This document shows positions 35,175 through 46,429 of a stretch of DNA of 64,000 nucleotides, one piece after another. The notes under the pieces were generated by a model. The model had not been told where the DNA came from. It made no database searches and was given only the letters and a program-made list of their open reading frames with translations. The stretch lies in NCBI RefSeq assembly GCF_000005505.3, contig NC_016131.3:63163355-63227354 (forward strand). Direction: 5' to 3'. Within the stretch, counting starts at the first letter, position 1. Every line of letters starts with the position of its first letter. Both the position numbers and the translations under genes were made by a program. This DNA is from Brachypodium distachyon. Lineage: Eukaryota; Streptophyta; Magnoliopsida; Poales; Poaceae.

Positions 35175-36970
35175 TTACCGCCATGGTAACTCACGTGGGT
35201 CGCAACCCATCTCCTTTGATGCAGATTCTATCACATTCCTTGATAGACCCTTTGTAAAGGGATCTGCCAGATTTTTACCCATTGGGATATATTCCAATGC
35301 TATTATTCCGGAATTTCTCATTGCTCTGACAGATTTCATACGTCTCCTGACGTGTCTTGATGACTTCATGTTATCTTTAGAACTGTTCGCTTTGACTATC
35401 ACAGTTTGATTGTCACAGTTCATAAGACTCGCCGGTATTGGTTTTTCAACAATCGGTAAGTCCATCAAGAGCTCACGAAGCCAGTCGGCTTCAACCGTGG
35501 ATATATCTAATGCTGAAAGTTCTGCTTCCATTGTTTATCTGGTTAAGATCGTTTGCTTGCAAGACTTCCATGAAACAGCGCCCCCTCCGAGTGTGAACAC
35601 ATATCCACTCGTGGCCTTTAGCTCGTCAACATCAGATATCCAGTTTGAATCACTACAACCCTCAAGTACCTTGGGGTACCCAGTATAGTGTATACCATAG
35701 CCCATTGTGCCCTTTAGATAGCGCATGACCCTCTCGAGTGCACTCCAATGATCATCTCCCGGATTCTTATTGAACCTACTCAGTTTGCTCACAGCAAAAG
35801 AGATGTCAGGTCTAGTTGCGCTAGCCGAATACATGAGTGAACCAATAATCTGAGAATATCTCAGTTGGTCTCTTCCAATTCTATGATTCTTTCGAAGCAG
35901 AACGCTTGGATCATAAGGAGTTGGAGAAGGTTTACAATCAGCATAGCCGAAACGACTCAAGATCTTCTCCACACAGCGAGATTGCAACAAAGTGATCTCA
36001 CCATTGTCGCCTCTCATGAGCTTGATGTTCAGAATAACATCAGCTACACCAAGGTCTTTCATGTCAAAACACTTCGACAAGAAAGTCTTAACCTCTTCAA
36101 TCACTTTGAGCTTAGTCCCAAATATTAGTATGTCATCGACATACAAACAAAGTATAACTCCCTCACCCCCACCATGGCGGTAGTATACACATTTGTCAGC
36201 TTCGTTTACAACAAAGCCGGCAGATGTTAAAGTTTTGTCAAACTTCTCATGCCATTGCTTAGGAGCTTGTTTCAGGCCATATAGAGACTTTAATAACTTA
36301 CACACTTTGCTTTCATGACCCTTTATTACAAATCCATCTGGCTGGTTCATGTAAATTTTCTCGTCCAACTCTCCGTTAAGAAAAGCTGTCTTAACGTCCA
36401 TTTGATGGACGATCAGACCATATGAGGCAGCCAGTGATAGTAATACTCTGATTGTGGTCAATCGAGCTACATGTGAGTAAGTGTCAAAGAAATCTTCACC
36501 TTCTTTCTGGATAAAACCCTTGGCCACAAGTTGCGCCTTGTACTTCTCAATAGTACCATCAGGCCTAAGATTTTTCTTGAATATCCACTTGCATCCTACA
36601 GGTTTGCACCCGTACGGACGGTCAACGACCTCCCACGTACCATTAGCCATGATAGAATCCATCTCACTACGAATGGCTTCCTTCCAATAGTCTGCATCCG
36701 GAGATGCAAAGGCCTCATCAATGGTTTTAGGGCTGTCATCCACAAGGTACACAATGAAATCATCACCAAAGGATTTAATAATCCTTTGTCGCTTACCCCT
36801 AATAGGGGCTTCATTGTCATACTCCTCAGGAATCTCATCACGTGTTTGTTCAAAATTTTCCACTGGGATGGCGGGTTCAGGAGCTACACCATGATCCTGA
36901 TGTTCCTCTGAACTGACGGGTTCAGCAGGTACCTCATGATCCTCTCTAGATGGGCTATGCATATCTCTCA
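35175..36970 (-). pseudogene. Copia reverse transcriptase and RNase H region
   Basis: The frame from about 36970 to 35535 encodes the reverse transcriptase: [48 protein letters not shown], and the catalytic YVDDI box. After a TAA at 35537-35535 the same frame continues as RNase H (TMEAELSAL, NCDNQTVIVKANSS, SRHVRRRMKSVR, GKNLADPFTKGL) and stops at 35175. The TAA falls where related elements have a sense codon, so it is a point nonsense mutation. Confidence 0.9.
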
Positions 36971-38332
36971 TGGGAAATATGTTCTCAAAAAAGTAGCATC
37001 CCTGGACTCCATAATTGTACCGACGCTCATGTCAGGTACTCCAGAATTTACAACCAAGAATATATAGCCAACACTTCGAAGTGCGTAGCCAAGAAAAACA
37101 CAATCAACGATTTTTGGTCCAATCTTACGTTTCTTGGTGATTGGCACATTGACTTTCGCTAAACAGCCCCAAGTCCGTAAGTAAGAAAGTGTGAGTCTCT
37201 TCTTTTCCCATAGCTCGTATAGGGTGACTTCTTTATCTTTTGTGGGAACACGATTTAGGACATGACACAAAGTCAATAGCGCCTCCCCCCACCATGCCTT
37301 GGATAAACCAGCAGTGTCTAACATGACATTGACCAAGTCAGTCAGCGTGCGGTTTTTCCTCTCAGCAACCCCGTTTGACTGGGGCGAATAGGGAGCCGTC
37401 CTCTCATGGACTATGCCATGTTCCTCACAAAATGAATTAAACTCACTGGAGAAATATTCTCCACCGCGGTCAGACCGCAAACGTTTAATTTTCTTCTCAA
37501 GTTGGTTCTCGACTTCAGCTTTATAGATCTTAAAATAATGCAATGCTTCATCTTTTGATTTTAACAAATACACATAACAGAATCTAGTCGCATCATCAAT
37601 GAAAGTCATAAAGTAACGTTTTCCACCTTTGGTTAATACACCGTTCATCTCACAAAGATCAGAATGTATGAGCTCTAACGGTGCTAGGTTCCTCTCCTCA
37701 GCAGCCTTGTGAGGCTTGCGAGGCTGCTTCGCTTGCACACAAGCTTGGCACTTCGAACTTTTAGCCACATTGATTTTAGGGATTAAACTCAAATTTGCTA
37801 ATCGCGTCATGCAACCAAAATTAATGTGACAAAGTCGTGAATGCCAAACATTAGACTCATTATTAATAGAATTGACGTTGTTCACGACCTTATTACAAAA
37901 ATCCGAAAGGGATAAGCGGAACAAACCTCCGCACTCATAACCTTTACCAATAAATTGTCCATACTTAGACACAATAACTTTATTGGACTCAAACACTAAC
38001 TTAAATCCGTCCTTGCAAAGGAGTGATCCACTAACAAGATTCTTCTGAATGGAGGGCACATGCTGCATGTTCCTCAGCTGCACGATCTTTCCCGAAGTAA
38101 ACTTCAAATCCACCGTGCCAACACCATGAACAGAAGCATGGGCGTCGTTCCCCATCATCATTGAGGAGCTGATGGCCTGATATGAAGAAAACAAGAAAAT
38201 ATCGGCACACACATGAATAGTTGCGCCTGTATCGACCCACCAATCGGTGGACTGACATACAGAAAATACAGTAAATAAATTGCCATACCTGCATGCATCT
38301 TCATTGTTGCCAATGGTCAAATTAGCAAACTT
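36968..38332 (-). pseudogene. Copia protease and integrase region
   Basis: The frame after the gag stop encodes an aspartic protease (WWVDTGATIHVC), a GAG-pre-integrase zinc module (VWHSRLCHINFG ... CQACVQAK), and the integrase core with the acidic triad in HSDLCEM, RSDRGGEY and AERKNRTL. The frame is lost at about 36990 in a run of six T bases; the downstream domain continues in another frame, consistent with a single-base deletion. No intact pol can be made from this copy. Confidence 0.9.
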
Positions 38333-39637
38333 TTACCGAATCTGTCCTCCTTTCCGCTGCTTGCAGTTACTCGCCCAATGGCCAAGTTCTCTGCACACAA
38401 AGCAAGGATCCTTGTCCTTGTTGCCTCCTTTCTTCTTCTTCTTGAAAGTGGTAGTGTTTTTTGGACTAGTATTATTGAATGCCTTTCCCTTTCCCTTGTT
38501 GTTACTGTTGTTGTGGTTGTTCCTCTGAACCATGTTGGTAGTGGACGTACCCTCTTGTGTGTTGCCTTTGGGGCCATCATCTTTTGCTCTCGCCTTCTCC
38601 TCAACATCAAGAGTCCCAACCAGGTTCTCCGCAGAGATTTCTTGTCTCTTGTGTTTTAGTGAAGTAGCAAAGTTCCTCCACGAGGGAGGAAGCTTGGCGA
38701 TGATGCCCCCGGCGACAAACTTGTCGGGTAGTGGACACTTGAATTGCTCAAGTTCCTTAGCCATAGTCAGTAACTCATGAGCTTGTTCTACTACAGATCG
38801 GTTTGCAACCATCTTATAGTTAAAGAACTGCTCCATGACGTACAGCTCACTGTCAGCGTCAGATGCACCAAATTTAGCATCGAGCACATCCCACAACTCT
38901 TTGGCATCCTGATAGTGCAAATAAGCATCAACGAGCTTATCTCCCAGCACACTACAGATCGCACCGACGACTACAACACAAGCCTCAACATACAACTGCT
39001 GAGAAGCAATTGTTTAAATCTTCCCGTGTTGTACCGCCCACCATGCGCCCATAGCCACGAGCCACATATGACATTTATACTGCCACCTCTTAAAGTGCAG
39101 TCCAGTAAACACAGGTGGTTTCAATGTGACAGCAAATTGAGACATCGAAAATTGCCTACACGAGTAAGGTTTTTGGATTGTTGAATAACTAGGTAATTTC
39201 GATGAATATTTAATCCAGAAAAACAGTATGTAAAACATGTAGCACATTATATCATGCAAACTAGACAAATTAAATAGCAACGCACAGCAATAAAACTCAT
39301 CTAATTTCACGGCATGAATACTAGAACTACTAATCAAAATCAACAAGAAAGAGCAGATTACGTACGGTGTTGTGCTCTTTTCTTGTGTTTGTTTGTTGAG
39401 GTCGGTGACGAGTCCGGTAGCGTCAATGTTCACGCCGGCAGCACCTGCAGCCTTGACTACCTCCTGAGCAGCGGCCAGTGCCTGCGCTTGCGCCTGTGCA
39501 GCAGCAGTTGCCTGGGTTTGGAGTTGGGCAGCCTGCTGCTGAGCTTGGAGTTGTGCAGCCTGCTGCTGCTGAGCTAGAGCGGCAGCCTGAGCCGCGGGAT
39601 CTCCGAGGTCGTCGGCCATTGATGATGAAGATGCCAA
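38333..39637 (-). pseudogene. Copia gag, with N-terminal part encoded inside the LTR
   Basis: An ATG at 39637, inside the 5' LTR, opens MASSSSMADDLGD followed by an Ala/Gln-rich segment of about 90 residues. The frame stays open across the LTR edge (39179) into gag proper (MSQFAVTLKPPVFTG, HFKRWQYKCHMWL). It meets a TAA at 39016-39014, then continues in the same frame as capsid-like sequence (DAKELWDVLDAKFG, LTMAKELEQFKCPLPDKF) and a CCHC knuckle (CFVCRELGHWASNC). It ends at 38333 in a stop before the protease frame. A 177-nt stretch at 39189-39365 looks like an intron (GTACGT donor, CTAG acceptor) but is itself a multiple of three with no stop. Confidence 0.8.
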
Positions 39638-40149
39638 CGAAACAGAGACGTGAAGAAGCGAGCAGTCGCGTGAGAATGCTCCCCAAAAACCTTATCGACC
39701 GTCTCCCGGGCAGGATCTCGAAGGTCGGGGTTCCGGAGGCCTGCTCTCCCGACGATCTATGCATGCAGTCGACGGGGTGGAGTAGCAGTTGGCGGCGAAC
39801 AACGAGATTGGATCGTGAGCGTGGCGGCTAGGGTTGTGGCGTGTTTCGTCCGGAGGCCGGGGTAGTCTTATTATATAGGCACGCAGGCGGACTTCGGTTC
39901 GTTTAGGAAACCGTGCGGCGCGCGCGCGTCGCGTCGTGACGAGGCGAGAGGAGGAGGAGCACGCGTTGGGATTTCCCTTGCTCACTTGCTCAAGAGGTGA
40001 GAACCAACATACCTTATATTTTGGGTCAACTCCCCCTAAACTAGCAAGGTGGGATTATATCCACTTCCTCATCCCACTTCATGATGGGCTTTGAGATTTT
40101 ACAGAAATTAATTTCAGATTGGCCCTTGGTCTAACCCAAAATTTCAACA
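39179..40149 (-). repeat. 5' LTR of the Copia element
   Basis: Begins (minus strand) TGTTGAAATTTTGGG at 40149 and ends TTATTCAACA at 39179. It holds a TATA box (39871-39877), a GC-rich leader, the ATG at 39637 and most of the Ala/Gln-rich frame. The sequence following the LTR (ATCCAAAAACCTTACTCG) does not resemble the usual initiator-methionine tRNA primer site. Confidence 0.93.
39871..39877 (-). promoter_or_regulatory. LTR promoter TATA box
   Basis: TATATAA on the minus strand, with an equivalent at 34259-34265 in the other LTR. It predicts transcription starting near 39845, so U3 would be about 300 bp and R plus U5 about 670 bp, with the ATG at 39637 lying inside the transcript. Confidence 0.6.
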
Positions 40150-40154
40150 GTATC

Positions 40155-42661
40155 AGCGTGTATGGGCGTGTGGACCGGGCGTTGATCTTTCCTTTCCTTT
40201 TCTGTTCCACTTGATGAACTGGTAAAAAAAGAAAAGACCTCTCTTGAAATTCTTACGATGCACAAACAGGTCCTGCTGCTGCCGTCTTCTCAAGTCATGC
40301 GTTGAACCGTGCTGCTGAGCTGTGTCCAGCTCCAGCAGATAATGGTGCTTTGTTAGGTGGACTTGCTTTTCCAACTAAGTGGTGAGGACCAATCAAATTA
40401 TAAGGCCCTTCTTCAACAACCAATTCGATTGGTTACCGTGGGATTTTTTTTTTTCCCGCACGTTTTTTATCAGCTGATTCTTCTCCTATGGTCATTTCAT
40501 TAGTATTGCCGATTGAGAGCTGAGACTAAACAACGGTTACTTGGGGGCTCGCTTTCCCCTCTTTTTTTCTCTCTCCGTTCTATAAAAATTGTCACCAATT
40601 TGAACTAAAACTAATTTAGTCCGTGACAATTTTTATGAAACGGAAAGAGCAGCACCGATGCCTCTTGTCCTGGTCCAAAAGACCAAAACTTCACACGATT
40701 GGTGACACGAAGGAAAAACAACACGCGTTCAAGCATCAGTCTGTTCAAGCATATGTTTTAAGTGCGTCTTTGTTTCCGAATATCTAATCAGTTAATTAAC
40801 TATTGCAGGAGTGGTTTGCTCCTTCCTCTCACTATCGTTGCGCGTCACTGGACAAAAAGAGTTGATACTAGTTTACGCTTTGCTGACAATTCTTGGTCAA
40901 GAAACTGCAGATTGGCTTTCGCGTTCCACGGGAATATCTAAATTGACCATTTGGAGTCACATAAGCCACTGGTTTTTCTTATATTATCTTACCCTTTATC
41001 TGTAACATTTTTAAGGGTTCCCGAGGGGGCAGATTAGGTAGATCTCAAGAACGATTTGGAACCCCAGGAGGACCGGATTGGTTGCCGTCGGAACTCTTAA
41101 CCCTTGGCTTACAACTAACTCGACTCTTTACCCTTTTTTTCAGAGTTTTTCACTTAAAATTAAACTCTCTTGTGGCAGCCGTTGCTTTACCTTTTTCATA
41201 CAGCATCACATGATTTAACGACTTCCACCTCAACTCTCAGGGGGCTGATTGATAATGGTTAAACTGAAAGATTGAGGATCATGCATCATTCAAAGATACT
41301 GAATGTCTGAATCATTCAGACCTTCTCAAACTCACACTAAGACAATGATATGTTCCTTCAAAAATTACATTCATCTGAACCTCAATATATTTAGCCATCA
41401 GACAGTCAAACCGGACTGCCCTCAGCGTGTCAGACAGGATTGAGATGAAATGGATCGAATCCAGAATCCGTAGCCATGTAAACCAGCAAGCCTTGGCGCG
41501 TAGGCCGTCCTTGTCCTGATCCCCATCTCCATGATAGGGGCGCCCTCAGTGAGCATGTGAGGAAGGGGTCACAAGTCCCACCACTAACTTGACAACCTAT
41601 GAGATAAGATGAACGAAGGTAGATGCCACCAAGCAAGCAATAAAGGGGAGAGGGCTCTTGTGATCAAAGAGAGGACCATCCAATCCGATCTGTGTTTCGT
41701 TCTTTTTAAGATTATATAAAACAAGGTTGTTTTTGACGAGCATCAAAAACACTTCAAAGCGATGAGGGCTGCCAAACTTTTCTTAAGGATGCCACTTCGC
41801 ATTGACCTGGCTCGGCTTTATGAAAAGCAAGGATCAAATACCAGCTTTCTAAGCATCTTGAAGTGAAAGTCACTAGTATCTTTGACAGGAGAAGAAACTC
41901 AACACGGTGGATTTTTAGGGGGGGTTTACTGAGAAAGTTCAGGGGAAGGAGAAGAAATAAATATCTGGGATGGCGGCTTGGTGCTATTTAATATCGACAT
42001 CGAAGTGAACCTAATTCAGCAAAATTTCTCCTAACCTGACAAACAAAAGTAGCTGTCTATTTTACCATGTTGGCAAATTTTCCAGGCATGAAAGATACAG
42101 GTCCGGGAGGACTTTCGACATGTCGCCATGTTGGGTTGGAAAATTGTATCCCAATTGAAATCCATAAGAGAACGGACAAATAACCGCATTAACCACACAT
42201 GTATAGGCAAAATCAAAAGAAACCATAACTTCATCACAAGAATTGAAAATATGTTCCTCTCCTTCTATTGCAGAGAAACAGTAGGGAAATCATCGCTGGA
42301 GTAAAACATCAGAGCAGCAGTTCATACATTCGCCAATTAAAAGGTACAGAACCAAATACTGGAACAACCACAGCAATTCAACCACCAGCAAGTCATATGA
42401 ACAGCATTTAACTAACAAATTAAACTAGGAATAAAATTAAGTTTCCATAAGAGGTTCACCAGCTGGACTGGACATACATGTATTTAACCAGTTCCAAGAT
42501 CCAGCCTATTTGCAACTACTGCAAAACCTATATGAAAATTAAGAAAGACCTATAGAATTACCCAGTTCTTAGGAGGAGACTTTTCACCATGGAAGCACAA
42601 GATTGTGCCATGGCGAAATTTAAAAGCTTATGAAGGATTTTAATCCCTACAAGTTTATTCT
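40155..42661. other. Intergenic DNA between the Copia element and the EIN3-like gene
   Basis: A MITE lies at about 40569-40649. Short frames at 40811-41005 and elsewhere lack family resemblance. The last few hundred bases are the 3' untranslated region of the EIN3-like gene (minus strand). Confidence 0.4.
40569..40649. mobile_element. Stowaway-type MITE (about 81 bp)
   Basis: The arms CTCTCTCCGTTCTATAAAAA and TTTTTATGAAACGGAAAGAG pair, with inner TTGTCAC/GTGACAA. The flanking TA has decayed, so edges are approximate. Confidence 0.7.
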
Positions 42662-44614
42662 TCAGTAATACCAATTGGGGCCGTCATTCTTCTGCTGCGG
42701 GTAGTCGACCGTGCCGGACATGTTGAAACCAGAGCCAAACCTGAAATCCGATGAGCCGGTGATGTTGCCCATCTGGTTCCCGAACTGAGTGTCGTCGCGG
42801 ATGAAGAACTGCTGTGGTGCCTGTGCCTGGGGCTGTTGCTGCTGCTGCATCATGTTACCGACATCATCGAACAGGCCACCGCCATTGCCGCCAATTCCAT
42901 TCCCCTGTCCAAAGAAGCCCTCGTCCATCTGCATCCTTGGGGCGAGCGCATTGGGCCTCTCTATGATGGTGACATCGTCGTTGCTGCTCGTGCTCTTGTT
43001 GGCCATGTTGTTGTCGTACATGTTCATCAGCTCGGTGATGGAACGATGGCCGTCCATCGGCAGGCTGAAATCCAGATCCAGGTTGTTCAGCGCCTGGTTC
43101 GGCTGGTTGTAGGCCGTCGGGAAGACTTGCTGTGCAGGCGGCGGCGGCGGCGGCTTGTTCTCCACGGCCACGGTTGGGGGCAGGGGATCGTTGTACTTGC
43201 AGGCGTACTGGTGACTGTTGCGAGCGTTCCTGTCAAGGAACCCATAGCCGTAGTCGCTCTGCGGGCACTGGCCATTGTTGCAGGTGTAGACACGGTTGTT
43301 CAGCATCAGCTCGGGTTCAGTGGTCGCCGATCCCCTCTTCTGGACGTACTCCACGTCGGCAGCCTCCTCTTTCATATTCATAGGCAGCTCGGGCATGAGG
43401 AACTTGTCATTCAGCATGGCCGCTCCGAGATTGAAGGCAGTTGGATCGGCCATGGCCATCTTGTGAGTGCCCGCTTCGTCGCCCTTGCAGTCGTCAGCGA
43501 CGTCAACGTCGTACTCGCTGGAGCTGGCGTTGAAGGATATGGCGCTGGCGATGCCGCCGGAAGGCATCGGAGGGCGCGCGCCAGGGTGCAGCCTCATGTA
43601 AAGCTCCTCTTCCTGCTTCACGACGGCCAGCCAGGTGGAGATCTCCTTGGCGGTCATCTTGTCCTGAAGGCACTTGGACTGGCGGACGAGGCGCCGGATC
43701 TTCTCGATGTCCGGCGACATGTGCTTGATCACAGCGGTGAGCACGCTGACCTTCCAGGCCTTCTTCAGGTCATGGGGCTTCTTGTACGGCGGCGGGCCCT
43801 GGTCTTTGGGGATGCCAAGCTCCGGCCACCACTCCTCGTCGCCCGACGGCCACCATGGCGGGGACACGCCCTTCTCGAGCGGGAACCTCCGCTGCGGGGG
43901 TTCGCAGTGCTGCATGAGCGCGGAGAGCAGAGAGCCCAGGGTGGTGTCCTGCAACTCCTGCAGCGAGTGCGGGCTCGCGGTGCCGGAGCCGAGGTCGCTC
44001 TCGGAGCCCGGCACGGCGTTGTCGGCCTGGTACTTGGCGATGGCGGCTGGCCCGTTGCGGTCGAAACGGACCTTCTCCTTCCACCAGGCGCGGAGGTTGT
44101 CGGAGGCGCCGCTCACGGGCTTGCCCTTCTCCGGGATGATCCCGTACACGAACCCCTGGGCGCGGCACACCTCCATCATCTTGAGCATGTACTTGAGGAT
44201 GCCGTCCTGCGCGCGCGACATCTTCTTGCGCCGCGCCTGCTCCTGCGACTGCCGCGGCTTCAGCCCGCCGTCCGCCCCCATGCCGCCGCCGCCCGCCTGC
44301 TCCTTGCCGCGGCTCTGCTGCAGCTCCTTGAGCCGCTTCAGCTTCATGCGGTCGCGCCACATGCGCCGCTCCAGCTCCTCGATGTCGTCCACGTCGTCGT
44401 CGCTGTCGTCGTCCCCGGCGTCCGGGAAGTTGTCCGCCGGAGGGTCCACGAGGTCGCCCTCGCCCATCACGCACTGGTCGCCGGACGACGTCTGCGGCAT
44501 CAGCGAGCCGAAGCCGAGGTTCTTGTCGCCGCCGTTCTGCTGCAGGAGATCCACGAAGTTGTGCACGCCGGAGAACACCATGCCCTGGTCCATCACGAGC
44601 CCACCTCCCATCAT
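42662..44614 (-). CDS. EIN3-like ethylene-signalling transcription factor
   Basis: A single coding exon of 650 residues starting at ATG 44614 ([10 protein letters not shown]). EIN3/EIL proteins are nuclear factors stabilised by ethylene that bind promoters of ERF and other genes. Visible features are an acidic patch (about 65-80), a basic region ([13 protein letters not shown], 85-97, and [20 protein letters not shown], 127-146), and the conserved DNA-binding core ([82 protein letters not shown]). The C-terminal half is variable, with a Pro run and a Gln-rich segment (about 590-607). The frame remains open upstream of the ATG, but an acceptor (CTGCAG) at 44672 shows that part is spliced leader. 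It is closest to the EIL1 subgroup of grasses, inferred from length and motifs. Confidence 0.93.
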   Translation of the reverse strand: MMGGGLVMDQGMVFSGVHNFVDLLQQNGGDKNLGFGSLMPQTSSGDQCVMGEGDLVDPPADNFPDAGDDDSDDDVDDIEELERRMWRDRMKLKRLKELQQSRGKEQAGGGGMGADGGLKPRQSQEQARRKKMSRAQDGILKYMLKMMEVCRAQGFVYGIIPEKGKPVSGASDNLRAWWKEKVRFDRNGPAAIAKYQADNAVPGSESDLGSGTASPHSLQELQDTTLGSLLSALMQHCEPPQRRFPLEKGVSPPWWPSGDEEWWPELGIPKDQGPPPYKKPHDLKKAWKVSVLTAVIKHMSPDIEKIRRLVRQSKCLQDKMTAKEISTWLAVVKQEEELYMRLHPGARPPMPSGGIASAISFNASSSEYDVDVADDCKGDEAGTHKMAMADPTAFNLGAAMLNDKFLMPELPMNMKEEAADVEYVQKRGSATTEPELMLNNRVYTCNNGQCPQSDYGYGFLDRNARNSHQYACKYNDPLPPTVAVENKPPPPPPAQQVFPTAYNQPNQALNNLDLDFSLPMDGHRSITELMNMYDNNMANKSTSSNDDVTIIERPNALAPRMQMDEGFFGQGNGIGGNGGGLFDDVGNMMQQQQQPQAQAPQQFFIRDDTQFGNQMGNITGSSDFRFGSGFNMSGTVDYPQQKNDGPNWYY

Positions 44615-46400
44615 GTTGTTGACCGCGCACCGAGCAAAGCAACTCCTCTCAAATTCCTCTTGTATTCTCACCTGCAGAACAGCAGGAGCAAGCAAACGGT
44701 TAAAGGGAGGATGACCAATTTATTTGCTAGTCTAAACGCAATAACTAGGCAACATGTGCAGCACGATTAGTAGTAGTGTTTAAAAAGGTAATTATGGTTA
44801 GCAGCAAAGATATTTCTAGCCATCTTAATTCGGTAATTACACGATGACCAAAGAAACAGCTATACTCCTTAAAGACAAACAGCTGGAGTAATTTCCTAGT
44901 ATACTCCATACTACTCCTCCAGATCTACATACATAAACCCGGAGACAATCATGTGCCACAAAAGCTAGTTTGCCTACTGAAGCAAGAACTGCAAGGCCTA
45001 GTTTGCATGTGTTTGGCGAAACAAAATGCACCTGATCTGATCAGGACATACATAAACACATCGCATATGATCCTCCTCACAAACTAATTAATCCAAGGAA
45101 GATAGGGCACGCAACTAGCAGGCATCTAAGACAAGATTATCTTCTTTTGTGGCATAGATCATATTCCACAGCGTAAGTAAAAGAGATTGGATGCATCATG
45201 TGTCATGCATGATTATACATACTAATGGAACAACTAGGCAACAAAATTGAAACATATCTACACAGGGTTTTACAAAAGAACTTTCTCATGCTTCACAAAT
45301 CAAAAGTACGTTGAAACGTATGAAAAGATTGGTCTGATCCAATCAAAGGGGAAACCCAAGATGATAAAGAAGCAAGGGGTTAGAACTTTTCAAGAAAAGA
45401 AACATATTTTTTAATGATTTATTTCCCTGCCCAGCCAAAGAGGTATGGACAGGTGGAAACAAGAACATGTACCCATGTGCTTAGCAAAAGGAATCAAAGT
45501 AGTCTGCCGAAGGGGAAGAAAACAGTCGACAAAATGGATCGAACAGACACCAAAATGAATAGATGGAAATTTCCATCCAGTTCGTCAAAAAAAGAAATTT
45601 CCATCTCCTAAGAGAAAGCAGAAATAGCATTCCTTTCCTGATCCAAAATAAAAATCCCTGGTAACATAACTATAAATTCCAGAATTCCATAAACGGGGCC
45701 AAACCAAAATTTCCTTCTTTGACAACTATGGATAAGAACAAAGATCTAAAACCTCTATCAAACATAAGAAAAAAAAAACTCGAGTATTTGGCTGGTAACC
45801 ATCTTACAACATCAAAAGCTGCAAGCTTGGAAGTCTGCCATGGATTTATCCACCCATCACACAAACAAAAAAAATTCTCTGCACAGGAGCAAAATATCAC
45901 CCCAGAAAAGGAAAAAAGGACATAAAAGAAGTATACAGACAGGAATTGGTAACTGCAAGGAACTCTAGGATGCACAAAAAAATCTAGAAAAGAATTACCG
46001 AAAGAAACAAGTACCATACTAGTATAGCTCACTTCTCAAGACCCCTGGTCAATCAAGAACACAAACGAACACATCAAAACAGGGAGAAGCAACAAAGAGA
46101 AAGAAGAGAGAAACAAACAAGCATGTACAGGCATGAAAACAAAGGGGAAGAGCAGGGCAGCAAGAGCTCACCTCTCTGCGTTGATCTCCCAGTTGCTAAT
46201 TTTATCCGCTTTTCACCTTTGCCATGACCCGGGAGAGGAAGGAAGAGGGGTGGGAGAAGAGAAAACGGGGGAGGGAGGAAGAAAGGGAGGTGGAGGCACG
46301 GGCAGAGCAGAGATCAGATAAGAACAGGGGCCGGGGAGAAGACCACGGCGCAAGGGCACAAAAGTAATAGGCAAGTGGGTGTGGGTGGCGCTCGGGCGCA
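44615..46400 (-). other. 5' leader of the EIN3-like gene with a 1.5-kb intron
   Basis: A donor (AG|GTGAGC) at 46171-46170 and an acceptor (TTCTGCAG) at 44673-44672 delimit a leader intron of about 1.5 kb. The first exon is then about 46172-46395, downstream of a TATA box, and the second includes 44671-44615. Long introns in the leader are usual for EIN3/EIL genes. No coding sequence is recognised inside the intron. Boundaries are inferred from consensus only. Confidence 0.6.
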
Positions 46401-46420
46401 ACAGCGACAGGGACCCCTTC

Positions 46421-46427
46421 TTTTATA
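46421..46427 (-). promoter_or_regulatory. TATA box of the EIN3-like gene
   Basis: TATAAAA on the minus strand, followed about 30 bases later by the C/A-rich start of the inferred leader exon. Confidence 0.6.
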
Positions 46428-46429
46428 AT

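Larger units (their letters stand above)
33562..40154 (-). mobile_element. Complete Copia LTR retrotransposon, decayed, with target duplication
   Basis: The element spans 33567-40149 (6583 bp) on the minus strand and is flanked by an exact 5-bp duplication GTATC (33562-33566 and 40150-40154). The minus-strand 5' LTR is 39179-40149 (971 bp) and the 3' LTR is 33567-34641 (1075 bp). In the 5' LTR the termini are TGTTGA and TCAACA, a perfect 6-bp inverted pair. Domain order gag, protease, integrase, reverse transcriptase, RNase H defines the Copia (Pseudoviridae) superfamily. The coding region carries three in-frame stops and a frameshift, so this copy cannot make an intact polyprotein. A roughly 160-base LTR segment aligned by eye shows 7 substitutions, suggesting an insertion of moderate age. 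Confidence 0.95.

Noticed and set aside
44615..44695. N-terminal extension of the EIN3-like protein
   Set aside because: The extension starts at a non-ATG codon and crosses a strong CTGCAG acceptor; EIN3 family proteins start at the MMGGG-type methionine.
42836..44770. 644-codon open frame on the plus strand opposite the EIN3-like gene
   Set aside because: It is a shadow of the GC-biased third positions of the real gene on the other strand. Its translation is Val/Leu/Arg/His-rich with no domain, and the minus-strand protein has clear family motifs.
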